The position numbers were made by a program, and so were the translations under genes. Below the pieces are notes generated by a model. It was not told the DNA's origin. It ran no database searches and worked only from the letters and a program-made list of their open reading frames with translations. 45,752 nucleotides of DNA, taken from positions 1-45,752 of the forward strand of contig ONWR01000014.1 of assembly GCA_900321605.1 (NCBI GenBank). Direction: 5' to 3'. Of this stretch, positions 17,762 through 26,436 are shown piece by piece. Source of the stretch: an uncultured Bacteroidales bacterium. GTDB taxonomy: Bacteria > Bacteroidota > Bacteroidia > Bacteroidales > Paludibacteraceae. Every line of letters starts with the position of its first letter. Positions within the stretch are counted from its first letter, which is position 1.

Positions 17762-17775
17762 CGACCAACGACCAA
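17737..17775 (+). repeat. ACTAACG/ACCAACG array over the amidase stop codon
   Basis: Units GGACAAG, GGACAAA, GGACTAAC, GACTAAC, GACCAAC, GACCAAT. The amidase stop TAA (17759-17761) lies inside the array. Confidence 0.7.
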
Positions 17776-17790
17776 TAATTATTCATTACA

Positions 17791-18705
17791 ATGAAGTATA
17801 CACGAGAAATAAAAGTGGGTGTACTCGCAATCATTTGCGTGTTCCTGTTGTTTTATGGGTTTAATTTTCTCAAAGGCGTGAATATCTTCTCGCCGACCAA
17901 CAGTTATCATGGCGTCTATACGAACCTCCATGGTTTGGAAGAACAGGCGTCGGTGTTTATCTTGGGACATAAAGTGGGACAGGTGGATCGGCTCCATTAT
18001 GATTTCACGAAAGATAGTGCTTTTACCGTGGATATATCTATCCGCAAGGATATTGTTCTGCCCGAGGGCACGAGTCTGGCTCTCCGTGCAGACGGACTGT
18101 TAGGCGGCATGGCGCTGGAATTGCTGTTCCCCGAGGATGCCACAGAGAAACTGCAGCAACAGGCGCTGATAGCTCACGGAGCAACCCTTCCGACGGTGTA
18201 TCTCCCGGGTATCGTGGAGAACCTGCAGAACGAGCTGATTGCCAAGATCGCGAATGCGGTGGAGCAGGTAGATACGCTCGTGGCGCAGCTGAACGGTCAG
18301 TTGGAGGGCAATCATCTCAAATCGACCTTGGCGAACGTCGATCGTATATCCGGCGACCTGACCGATGTGTCGGGTGACTTGCGCCGGATCATGAACACGC
18401 AGGTACCCGGTATTGTCAATAACGCCGACACCGCTATCGCTAATCTCAATACGGTCATTGCGGACATCAAAGCGGCTGATCTCAAAGCAACGGTAGCTCG
18501 TGTGGACACCGCCATCGAAGGGGTGAATGCGGTGGTGGCTGATGTGCGTGCGCAGAAAGGTACGCTCGGGCAGTTGATCTATAATAAATCGCTCTACAAC
18601 CATGTCGATGCGACCGTCATCTCAGCCGACTCTCTGCTGACCGACATCAAAGCACACCCCAAACGCTATGTTCACTTCTCAGTCTTTGGAAAAAAAGATA
18701 AATAA
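17791..18705 (+). CDS. MlaD/MCE-family lipid transport protein
   Basis: A 304-residue inner-membrane-anchored MCE protein, part of ABC systems that move phospholipids between membranes. One transmembrane helix at about 10-27, then the MCE domain (about 38-118: YHGVYTNLHGLEEQASVFIL, VGQVDRL, LALRADGLLGGMALEL) and a long helical C-terminal region (about 150-290) of the type forming hexameric tubes. In Bacteroidales this gene often sits between an amidase gene and dnaA, as here. ATPase and permease partners are not in the window. It probably shares the amidase promoter; a terminator lies about 70 bp downstream. Confidence 0.9.
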   Translation: MKYTREIKVGVLAIICVFLLFYGFNFLKGVNIFSPTNSYHGVYTNLHGLEEQASVFILGHKVGQVDRLHYDFTKDSAFTVDISIRKDIVLPEGTSLALRADGLLGGMALELLFPEDATEKLQQQALIAHGATLPTVYLPGIVENLQNELIAKIANAVEQVDTLVAQLNGQLEGNHLKSTLANVDRISGDLTDVSGDLRRIMNTQVPGIVNNADTAIANLNTVIADIKAADLKATVARVDTAIEGVNAVVADVRAQKGTLGQLIYNKSLYNHVDATVISADSLLTDIKAHPKRYVHFSVFGKKDK

Positions 18706-18773
18706 GTGTTCCACAGACCCAAAAAACGACATTCTGTTATTTGTATATTTTCTAAATTAATACTTTTTTTCAG

Positions 18774-18815
18774 AACTCGTAACCCCCCGAAAATGCAGGA
18801 GTTACGAGTTTTTTT
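18774..18815 (+). terminator. Terminator after the MlaD-like gene
   Basis: Stem AACTCGTAAC / GTTACGAGTT with a 17-base loop, then a T-rich tail; separates the amidase operon from dnaA. Confidence 0.85.
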
Positions 18816-18861
18816 ATCAAAAAAATGCAATAAGGTATTGCGAAATTCAAAGGTGCTATAA

Positions 18862-18884
18862 ATCAACATATTAGATGTTGATAA
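18862..18884. promoter_or_regulatory. Inverted repeat with a DnaA-box-like half site upstream of dnaA
   Basis: ATCAACAT-attag-ATGTTGAT is an 8-bp inverted repeat. Its right arm contains TGTTGATAA, the complement of TTATCAACA, close to a DnaA box. Only one such site is visible, so autoregulation is more likely than an origin. Confidence 0.35.
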
Positions 18885-18977
18885 CTTAGTTAAAGTGCTG
18901 AAAATGAGTGATTTGCTTGTAAGTGCCTAAAAATGCGCTAATTAGGGGCAGTTTTAAAAACGGCTAAGAGGTGCAAA

Positions 18978-19009
18978 TTTGGTCATGTCAAAAAAAAGCA
19001 GTACCTTTG
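18978..19009 (+). promoter_or_regulatory. dnaA promoter
   Basis: TTTG (18978-18981), 20-base spacer, TACCTTTG (19002-19009), 52 bp before the dnaA start. Confidence 0.85.
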
Positions 19010-19061
19010 CACTCGTTTTCGTTACAAACGGGAGTTAGAAAAGCGATAAAAATAGAACAAA

Positions 19062-20441
19062 ATGATGCAACCGATACAACAACAATGGGCTCAGTGTCAG
19101 ACCATCTTGGCTGATAACTTGACAGCGAGTGCGTACCAGACATGGTTCGCGCCCATTGTACCTCTGCAATACGCGGAGGGCGTGCTCGTGTTGCAGGTGA
19201 AATCGCAGTTCGTAGCGGAGTACATCGAGGAGAACTATATCCCTCTGCTGTCGGCAGCTATCTACCGTGTGTTCGGACAGGGTACGAGGTTAGAGTACCG
19301 CGTGCTGATTGATTCAGCCTCAGGCGCAGGTACGAGTCTTCCGTCCGCGGGCGCACCCGCACGTACCTTTAATACTCAGTATGGGGTGAGTCATCCGGCG
19401 GCTGTGTCCAACGATGATCTGCCCAAACTGAACGAACTCTATACCTTTGATTCGTTCATCGCCGGTGAGCCGAACAAGTTAGCTCGTACGGCAGGTCTGG
19501 CAGTAGCTAAGCAACCCGGTTATACAGCTTTCAACCCGCTCTTTATCTACGGAGGCAGCGGAGTTGGTAAGACCCACTTGGCTTGCGCGATCGGTCATCA
19601 GGCGCTTGCGCTCAATCCGCAGGCACGCGTGTTATACGTATCGGCGAACACCTTTAAGTTGCAGTTCCAAGACGCACGGAAGGAGAACCGGATACCTGAT
19701 TTCCTCAATTTCTATCAGTCGGTGGATGTGCTCATCGTTGATGATATCCAGTATTTCGCAGGATTGAAAGGTACGCAGGACACGTTCTTCCATATCTTCA
19801 ACTACCTGCAGCAGAGCCGTAAGCAGTTGATCCTGACTTGTGATCGTCCTCCGGTGGAGCTCAAGGACATCGAGGAGCGTTTGCTGACCCGTTTCAAATG
19901 GGGTCTGTCAGCAGAGATTGCTCGTCCGGACTATCTGTTGCGTAAGAATATCTTGCTCAGTAAGATGCGTCGGGACGGTATCATGCTCTCGGACGAGATC
20001 GTCGATTTCATTGCGATGAACGTACGCGAGTCGGTACGTGACTTGGAGGGCATCCTTGCATCGCTCTTGGCTCACTCTACGCTGACGGATCGGGAGATCG
20101 ACCTTCCGTTGGCAGAGCAGGTGGTGAGTCATATCGTGGCTATGCAGCCGCAGACGACGACTGTGGATGATGTGCTGCATGCTGTCTCGCAGCACTATAA
20201 CATCCCCGAGAAAGCCCTTGTGGCGCAGAACCGCTCTAAGGACATCGCTTTGGCGCGTCACGTAGCCGCGTACCTCAGTAAACAACTGACCGACAGTTCT
20301 CTCACCGAGATCGGTTTCCGTATGGGACGACGGACACACGCTACTATCTTGCACTCGATTGATTATGTGCGTGATACCATGGAGTTCGATCCCGTTCTTC
20401 GTCAACACGTAGCGCAGTTGCAGTCCGCTTTACAGCATTAA
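19062..20441 (+). CDS. dnaA: Chromosomal replication initiator DnaA
   Basis: AAA+ initiator that binds DnaA boxes and opens the origin. The 459-residue protein has domain I (1-80, WFAPI), a short linker (about 85-122), AAA+ domain III starting at LNELYTFDSFIAGEPNKLA with Walker A GGSGVGKT (164-171) and Walker B LIVDDIQYF (224-232), and the C-terminal DNA-binding domain (about 355-459) with ARHVAAYLSKQLT and the signature MGRRTHATILHSI, where most bacteria have GGRDHSTV. Two Met codons open the gene; the second (19065) is an alternative start. A strong promoter precedes it, and the AddA-like gene begins 11 bp after its stop. Confidence 0.97.
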   Translation: MMQPIQQQWAQCQTILADNLTASAYQTWFAPIVPLQYAEGVLVLQVKSQFVAEYIEENYIPLLSAAIYRVFGQGTRLEYRVLIDSASGAGTSLPSAGAPARTFNTQYGVSHPAAVSNDDLPKLNELYTFDSFIAGEPNKLARTAGLAVAKQPGYTAFNPLFIYGGSGVGKTHLACAIGHQALALNPQARVLYVSANTFKLQFQDARKENRIPDFLNFYQSVDVLIVDDIQYFAGLKGTQDTFFHIFNYLQQSRKQLILTCDRPPVELKDIEERLLTRFKWGLSAEIARPDYLLRKNILLSKMRRDGIMLSDEIVDFIAMNVRESVRDLEGILASLLAHSTLTDREIDLPLAEQVVSHIVAMQPQTTTVDDVLHAVSQHYNIPEKALVAQNRSKDIALARHVAAYLSKQLTDSSLTEIGFRMGRRTHATILHSIDYVRDTMEFDPVLRQHVAQLQSALQH

Positions 20442-20452
20442 TTGATACACCA

Positions 20453-23400
20453 TTGATAGACGTTCGACACCCGTTAAATGTCTGCCGTGCTTCCGCAGGA
20501 ACCGGTAAGACATATACCTTGGCAGCCTACTATGTGGGGTTGCTGCTTTCCGGTGAGGACTACCGTTCTATCCTTGCCGTTACTTTTACCAACAAAGCTA
20601 CAGCCGAGATGAGCGAACGTATCATCGCGTATCTGTATGGTATCTCGCAGGGCACAGAGCCTGCTTTTTTATTACGCGCGCGTGATTTCATGCTGCGTGA
20701 CGCCGATGCGCCGGATGAGCTCTTGGCGAAACGGGCAGGGGACTGTTTTCGGAAGATGCTCTTGGATTACGACAATATGCATATCCGCACCATCGACTCG
20801 TTCCTGCAGACCCTCTTGGGCGGTTTGACGAGCGTGTTGCAGATGAGTGCAGGGCTGTCCATCGAGCTGGATCTGGATCATGTGATCCGGCAATCCGTGG
20901 ATCAGCTGCTGACGACCGATATGACACCTTCCGACCGAACGATCCTCGAGGACTATATGCGTCTCAAGCTCGATCAGGAGTCCCATTGGGATGTGCGGCA
21001 GAGTCTCTGTATGATGGCGAAAGAGCTGTACAACGAGTCGGTGCAGATGTTGGATGCCGAGGGACGGATCCTCTTTGATGCGGCGTCTATCGCTCGTCGC
21101 CGGCAAGCCGTGGAGCAGCAGTGGAGAGAGTGCCCTGAGTTAGCGGAACTGAAGTCGCTGCTTGCCCGTTGTAACCCCGAGCCCTATAACCGCTATACGA
21201 AAACGGCTTACGAACGTCTCTTGCAGAGCGTGGAGCACCCGGAGCAGTTGGCTGCCAAAGATCGTTTCAGAGGCGTGAGCGACAAGAGCTGCAACGCCGA
21301 CGAGATGGCGCAAGCTACCGAACTCGCAGCCCGCGTAGGACGGATATACAACACCCTTCAGCTTACTGTCCGTTTCAGTCGGGACATGGAGCTGATGGCA
21401 TCCCTGCAGAAACTGATACATCGTAACTTAGAGGAAGCCAACTGCGATCTGTTAGCGCGGACAGCGAACCTGCTGAGCAATGCTCTCAAAGCCGGAGATG
21501 CCGATTTCATCTTGGAGAAAGCCGGTATCCGTTACCGGCATATCCTCATGGATGAGTTTCAGGACACGAGTCGTTTACAATGGTCGGTGATCAACCGTCT
21601 GGTGCAGGATGTGTTAGCCGGTGAGGGACACACGATGCTCGTCGTGGGCGATATCAAACAGTCTATCTACCGCTGGAGAAACGGGGATTGGAAAATCATG
21701 TCCTCCCTCGGAATGGACGAGGCGCATTACGGTGCGCAGATCAACCGTGCCTTCCCGAACCTCACCCGTAACTACCGCAGCAGCGAGCAGGTGGTGAACT
21801 TCAACCTCTCGCTTTTTAAACATATCATGGCGCATTACCCTTACGAGGAGGAGCAGGAGCTGATCCATGCTATCTACGACGAAGGGTTTACGCCCGAGAC
21901 GCTGGACGAGTTCTATCAATCCGATAAGAAACGAGGCGGATATGTCCGTTTCCGTGCGTTCCCCAAAGGCACCAAGGAGGAGTTGGCGTTCGATATGTTC
22001 GACCAGATGGAGGCGCTCTTGGCGAAAGGTGCCGAACCGTCCGACATGATGATCCTCGTGCGTGAGAAGAAAGAGGCGGCGCTTATCACCGACCTCAAGA
22101 CACAACTCTCTGAGGAGCAGTACCCCCTTCTGACGGCGGCACCGATGGTCTCGTCGGATAGTTTTCTGTTGGAAGCTTCGGAAGATGTGCAGACTATCAT
22201 TGCGGGACTGAAGATCCTTGTTCGGAACGATGAGGTGGCTGCGCAGTGGATAGCTATGCGAACGGGCAAACCCGAACTCATCGAGCAGATCAAGAGCTGT
22301 GTCTCAGCCCGTACGCCTCTCTACGAGGCTGTCTGCGAACTGCTGCGACTGCTGCTGACCGATGCTGACGGACAGTACCACGGCACCGAGACGGCGTATG
22401 TCAATAACCTCCTCGACCGTACCCGTGAATATGTCAGCTCGTACGGCAGCCGTATGGAGGATTTTCTGGTCTATTGGGACGATACGATGCATTCGAAACC
22501 GATCCCTGCTTCGTCCACCGATGCGATCCGTATACTGACCGTGCATGCTTCCAAGGGCTTGCAGGCACAGACACTCTTCGTGCCTTTCTGCACGTGGACC
22601 AAAGAGGCAGGCAGACATCCGCAGAAGATATGGTGCGAAGTGGCTGAAGGCATAGGCGGCAATGACTATGTACCTGTGCCCGACGGCGCAGAGATGGCGG
22701 AGTCCGCTTACCGACCGGTCTATGACACCGAGCACCTGAACATGCGCATTGATAACATCAACATGCTCTACGTGGCGCTCACCCGTGCCGAGGATAATCT
22801 CTATGTCTCCACCTCGTACCCCGTCACCTCCAAAGGCGTCATGGGCACCTGCAACCATGTGGGACGGTATATCATGGACTTCGTAGGAGCAGACGAGTAC
22901 GAAGCAGGAGAACCTGTCATTAAAGGACCAAAGACCAACGACCAACGACCATCGACCAACGACCAACTCTGCGTAGCAGAGATCTGGGCGAACAGCGACC
23001 AAGTGCGGTTCGTGCAGTCGCAGGAAGGTGCGCTCTACACCGACTACGGCGAGGAAGCGTACCGGCGTGTGGCACGTATGGAGGAGGGAACGCTCTGCCA
23101 TGAGATCTTCGCGCATCTCAGCAAAGCCGATGAGTTGGAACAGGTGCTCGATGATTTTGCTACGCGAGGTGAGATAGCTTCTTCGGAGCAGCGGAACGAA
23201 CTGCGCACGCTCATCTCCTCCGCTTGGAAAGGCAATGACGAGATGCGGGATTGGTTTACGGCGCCTTGGCAACTCAAACTCGAGCAAGCCATCTATATCG
23301 ACCGGCGTGAACTCCGTCCCGACCGTGTGATGATCAATCCCGATACCCACGAAGCCATCGTGCTGGACTATAAGTTCGGTCAATGGGAAGACAAATATAT

Positions 23401-23509
23401 CCAACAAGTGCAGGACTACAAAGAGGCACTGCGTCGTATGGGCTACAACCCTGTGCGAGGATACCTCTGGTTCGCGCGACAAAACAAACTGGTAGAAGTC
23501 CATGGATAG
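20453..23509 (+). CDS. addA: AddA-like UvrD-family helicase/exonuclease
   Basis: Predicted helicase-nuclease subunit for double-strand break repair. Superfamily 1 motifs appear in order: Walker A ASAGTGKT (13-20), Ia (AVTFTNKATAEM), II DEFQDTS (about 367-373), III VVGDIKQSIYRWR, IV NYRSSEQVVNFN, V TVHASKGLQ (about 696) and VI LYVALTRAEDNLY. A C-terminal PD-(D/E)XK nuclease shows VLDYKFGQ (D972, K974) followed by QVQDYKEAL. The start is TTG at 20453, as the Walker A motif lies only 12 codons in and no upstream ATG fits. Residues about 825-838 (KTNDQRPSTNDQ) come from a period-7 array (22926-22967) inserted between the helicase and nuclease regions. Its end overlaps the next gene by 8 bp, so the two are coupled. 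Confidence 0.9.
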   Translation: MIDVRHPLNVCRASAGTGKTYTLAAYYVGLLLSGEDYRSILAVTFTNKATAEMSERIIAYLYGISQGTEPAFLLRARDFMLRDADAPDELLAKRAGDCFRKMLLDYDNMHIRTIDSFLQTLLGGLTSVLQMSAGLSIELDLDHVIRQSVDQLLTTDMTPSDRTILEDYMRLKLDQESHWDVRQSLCMMAKELYNESVQMLDAEGRILFDAASIARRRQAVEQQWRECPELAELKSLLARCNPEPYNRYTKTAYERLLQSVEHPEQLAAKDRFRGVSDKSCNADEMAQATELAARVGRIYNTLQLTVRFSRDMELMASLQKLIHRNLEEANCDLLARTANLLSNALKAGDADFILEKAGIRYRHILMDEFQDTSRLQWSVINRLVQDVLAGEGHTMLVVGDIKQSIYRWRNGDWKIMSSLGMDEAHYGAQINRAFPNLTRNYRSSEQVVNFNLSLFKHIMAHYPYEEEQELIHAIYDEGFTPETLDEFYQSDKKRGGYVRFRAFPKGTKEELAFDMFDQMEALLAKGAEPSDMMILVREKKEAALITDLKTQLSEEQYPLLTAAPMVSSDSFLLEASEDVQTIIAGLKILVRNDEVAAQWIAMRTGKPELIEQIKSCVSARTPLYEAVCELLRLLLTDADGQYHGTETAYVNNLLDRTREYVSSYGSRMEDFLVYWDDTMHSKPIPASSTDAIRILTVHASKGLQAQTLFVPFCTWTKEAGRHPQKIWCEVAEGIGGNDYVPVPDGAEMAESAYRPVYDTEHLNMRIDNINMLYVALTRAEDNLYVSTSYPVTSKGVMGTCNHVGRYIMDFVGADEYEAGEPVIKGPKTNDQRPSTNDQLCVAEIWANSDQVRFVQSQEGALYTDYGEEAYRRVARMEEGTLCHEIFAHLSKADELEQVLDDFATRGEIASSEQRNELRTLISSAWKGNDEMRDWFTAPWQLKLEQAIYIDRRELRPDRVMINPDTHEAIVLDYKFGQWEDKYIQQVQDYKEALRRMGYNPVRGYLWFARQNKLVEVHG
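22926..22967 (+). repeat. ACGACCA period-7 array inside addA
   Basis: Units GACCAAA, GACCAAC, GACCAAC, GACCATC, GACCAAC, GACCAAC; in frame in the interdomain linker. Same heptamer as in the amidase gene 5.4 kb away. Confidence 0.8.
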
Positions 23510-26363
23510 TTTCTTGCAACAAACAGCGCGCTCCATCATCGAGACGATCCCTTGGGAGCAACTGAGCCGCACGACCTTGGTGCTGCCCTCTCATCGTGCC
23601 GGTCTGGTGCTCAAGGACGAACTGCTGCGGCTGCAACAGGAGCGTCATGCGCAAGCCGTATGGGCACCGCAGGTACAGACCCTGCCGCAGTTGCAGGACG
23701 CACTCAGTCCCCTCTATGCCGAGGACGAACTGTTCACCATCGTGCGCCTCTATCAGATATACCGCACCATCGAGACCGATCCGGGCAAACAGATGTCGCT
23801 CGATCTCTTTTATAACTGGGGCAGGCAGATGGTGGCGGATTTCACGAATATAGACGCTTCGATGCCGGCATCCGAGGTGGAGAATTTCTTTGCGAACACG
23901 GTAGCCGCGCATGAGTTGAGCCGTTGGCAGTTGGATCCCGAGACGGAGGAACGGCTTCGTTCGCTCGTCAATCCGCAGGCTTCTACGGCTGCCCATGACT
24001 CCGTTAGGCATCAGTACGAACTGCTTTGGAGACAGTTGTACGACTTGTATAAGACCTTGCGCCAACAGATGGAGGCGGAGCAGAAAGGGTACCCCGGAAT
24101 GCGCCAACGTGCCGTCATTGAGCATTGGAGCGACGAGAACACGCAAGCCCTCGTGGCAGGAAGGACGTATATCTTCGTCGGCTTCAATTATCTGCTGCCG
24201 GTGGAGCGGGAACTGATGACGCTCTTACGCGATGCCGGACAGGCGCAGTTCTATTGGGACTTCGTGCCCGATTTCCAAACGAACGAGAAAGCCTTCTCCT
24301 TCGCTCAGATGAACAGCGCTATCTTAGGTAGTGCAAATCTGAAATCTGAAATCTCAAATCTGCATACGGCGAAGCAGATCGTTCGACCGGAGGGAGATAA
24401 GAAATCTCCAATAAATCTTGTTTCCTGTTCTTCCCGTGAGGCACAAGCGCAGTACGTCCATCGGTGGTTGCAGGAGAACTACACCGCCCATGGGCAGAAA
24501 GTGGGAGTTGTCATCTGTGACGAGACGATGTTGGAGCCGGTGATCTATACCCTGCCTGCTATCACTCTGGAAGGCGATACCGAGCCTGAGCCGGTGAATA
24601 TCACCAAAGGCTTCCCGCTGCGGAACACTGCCGTCTATGCCCGTGTCCTGTCTTGGCTCTCCGACCGTCAGAACGGCGATGCGGACGATCTCGTCACCAC
24701 CGATCTCATTGATCGCCTGATAGCCGAGACTCTCAACACTCAACCCTCACCTCTCACCTCTCACCTCTCACCTCTCACCTCTCACCTCTCACCTCTCACC
24801 TCTCACCTAACATGGCAGGAACTGCTGATCTTGGAGTCTGAGTACCAAGTGCGTAAGATCGTACATCAGATGCGTCTGTTGGTGGAGACCGGTTTGGGCG
24901 TGCCCTTCACTCTGAGGCTGCTGAGGCTGCTGATGAGAAGAACGATGGAGAGTGTCACAATGCCGTTTCATGGAGAACCCGTGACGGATATTCAGGTCAT
25001 GGGTGTGCTGGAGACACGACTGTTGGATTTTGATCGGTTGTTGCTCCTCAACGTGGAGGAAGGTGTCATTCCGCAGCGGCAAACCGACTGCTCGTTTATA
25101 CCGTTCTATCTGCGCAAAGCGTGGCATATGCAGACACCCGACGAACGGGCTACGGTCTATGCCTATAACTTCTTTAGGCTCCTGAGCCGTGCAGGGGAAA
25201 CGACGATCCTCTATTCCTCGGCAGACACCTCAGACGGCGGAAGGGGAATGTCCCGTTTTGTGATGCAGCTGCTCTATTCGTCGGAGTTCGAGATCACCCG
25301 TCAGACGCTGCAGGAATCCGCAGTCCTGACACCGATGGATACCTTCGACGCACCGCTGAAGACCGACTCGCTGCTCTCTATGCTGAAGGCCGAGAACGGG
25401 GTGCTTCTGCGTTCGGACGGAAGACGTTACAGGCTCTCACCCAGCGCACTCAATACCTATATATCCTGCCCGCGTAGTTTTCAGTTGCAGTACATCCTCG
25501 GACTCTGTCCGCAGGAGGAGGAAGAGGTGCTCTTTGCAGCCAACACACTCGGTTCGTTTGTGCATCATGCGATGGAGTTTATCTACCGCACCTATATGCA
25601 TTGTGACAACCGTCAGCCGGTGCGTGTCACACCCGAAGCGATTGAAGCCGTTCGGACGGACGAGACGAAGATGCAGGCAGCGCTCATGGCGGCGTACGAG
25701 GCAATGAACGAAGAGCGAGCCGTTCGGCAACCTTCTGCCGAGCCCTATATACCCGAGTTCCACACCGGTGAGAATGTGATCATCAAGGGCTATGTCTCTA
25801 ATATCTTGGAGCGTGACCGTGAGGACGCCAAGACAGGGCTGCAGATATACCTTCTGGAGCAGGAACGGACGTTCCCTGTGCGTATCGAGGGAGTTGGGGA
25901 ACTGCTTACCGGCGGTACCATTGACCGACTCGATATATACGGTCCTCCGGGCAATGAACGGCTGCGTGTGGTGGATTACAAATCCGGTTCGTATAACGAC
26001 ACTACGCATGCTAAGAAAATGACTTCCTCGTGGGAGGAGATGATGGCGAGCGAAGAGAAAGGCTACGTGCGTCAGACTTTGATCTACAGTCAGGCTGTCA
26101 TGACCCATGACCATACGGGGCTGCCGATCGAGCCGAACCTCTATTTCTGCCGACGCAAACTGACGGACATAGAGACTACTATTGACGTGGAAGGCGAGAC
26201 CGTTCGGGACTACCGTTTGATCGAGCAGCCTTTCATGGATGCTCTGCAGACGCAGATCCAAAAACTCTTGCAAGCTATCGATTTCCCGCAATGCGAACCC
26301 GAACAGTGCCCTTCGTTCTGTCCCTTCTTCGCCCTCTGCGGCCGCAAACCACAAGAATTCTGA
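23502..26363 (+). CDS. addB: AddB-like PD-(D/E)XK nuclease with Fe-S cysteines
   Basis: Partner of the AddA-like protein in end resection, 953 residues. The N-terminal part is an inactive-helicase-like fold (LPSHRAGLVLKDELL near 25-40). The C-terminal nuclease begins LSPSALNTYISCPRSFQ and has GGTIDRLD and VVDYKSG (D825, K827), then RQTLIYSQAV. Cysteines C656, C936, C940 and C946 match the iron-sulfur staple of AddB-type nucleases. Most striking, residues about 415-436 are three SPLTSHL heptapeptides encoded by nine perfect copies of CTCACCT; a smaller array lies at 24335-24362. A change of one unit would shift the frame. It overlaps addA by 8 bp. Confidence 0.88.
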   Translation: MDSFLQQTARSIIETIPWEQLSRTTLVLPSHRAGLVLKDELLRLQQERHAQAVWAPQVQTLPQLQDALSPLYAEDELFTIVRLYQIYRTIETDPGKQMSLDLFYNWGRQMVADFTNIDASMPASEVENFFANTVAAHELSRWQLDPETEERLRSLVNPQASTAAHDSVRHQYELLWRQLYDLYKTLRQQMEAEQKGYPGMRQRAVIEHWSDENTQALVAGRTYIFVGFNYLLPVERELMTLLRDAGQAQFYWDFVPDFQTNEKAFSFAQMNSAILGSANLKSEISNLHTAKQIVRPEGDKKSPINLVSCSSREAQAQYVHRWLQENYTAHGQKVGVVICDETMLEPVIYTLPAITLEGDTEPEPVNITKGFPLRNTAVYARVLSWLSDRQNGDADDLVTTDLIDRLIAETLNTQPSPLTSHLSPLTSHLSPLTSHLTWQELLILESEYQVRKIVHQMRLLVETGLGVPFTLRLLRLLMRRTMESVTMPFHGEPVTDIQVMGVLETRLLDFDRLLLLNVEEGVIPQRQTDCSFIPFYLRKAWHMQTPDERATVYAYNFFRLLSRAGETTILYSSADTSDGGRGMSRFVMQLLYSSEFEITRQTLQESAVLTPMDTFDAPLKTDSLLSMLKAENGVLLRSDGRRYRLSPSALNTYISCPRSFQLQYILGLCPQEEEEVLFAANTLGSFVHHAMEFIYRTYMHCDNRQPVRVTPEAIEAVRTDETKMQAALMAAYEAMNEERAVRQPSAEPYIPEFHTGENVIIKGYVSNILERDREDAKTGLQIYLLEQERTFPVRIEGVGELLTGGTIDRLDIYGPPGNERLRVVDYKSGSYNDTTHAKKMTSSWEEMMASEEKGYVRQTLIYSQAVMTHDHTGLPIEPNLYFCRRKLTDIETTIDVEGETVRDYRLIEQPFMDALQTQIQKLLQAIDFPQCEPEQCPSFCPFFALCGRKPQEF
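24335..24362 (+). repeat. AAATCTG exact period-7 array in addB
   Basis: AAATCTG, AAATCTG, AAATCTC, AAATCTG; in frame, encoding LKSEISN. Same words occur in mtaB (about 28005-28020). Confidence 0.75.
24746..24808 (+). repeat. (CTCACCT)x9 perfect heptamer array in addB
   Basis: Nine identical 7-base units, 63 bp or 21 codons, read as SPLTSHL three times. This is the longest and purest array in the window. Confidence 0.97.
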
Positions 26364-26436
26364 ATTTTTAATTTTGAATTACGATGGACTAACGACCATC
26401 GACTAACGACCAACGACTAATTTTTAATTTTTAATT
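26355..26436 (+). repeat. Compound period-7 array between addB and the P-loop gene
   Basis: Three classes in a row: AATTTTT/AATTTTG units, GACTAAC/GACCATC/GACCAAC units, then TTTTTAA units running up to the ATG at 26437. The first units overlap the addB stop codon. Confidence 0.7.

Noticed and set aside
18816-19061. Replication origin next to dnaA
   Set aside because: Only a single DnaA-box-like site is visible and there is no cluster; origin position cannot be judged without chromosome-wide skew.
22304-23572. Long antisense ORF (422 codons) opposite addA
   Set aside because: It is a shadow of the addA frame: the sense strand has all helicase and nuclease motifs, and the antisense protein has no recognisable motif.
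24746-24808. CRISPR array
   Set aside because: Units are 7 bases with no spacers and the array is in frame inside a conserved gene; no cas genes are present.
25437-26354. Antisense ORF (305 codons) opposite addB
   Set aside because: Shadow of the nuclease domain; low-complexity composition and no motif.
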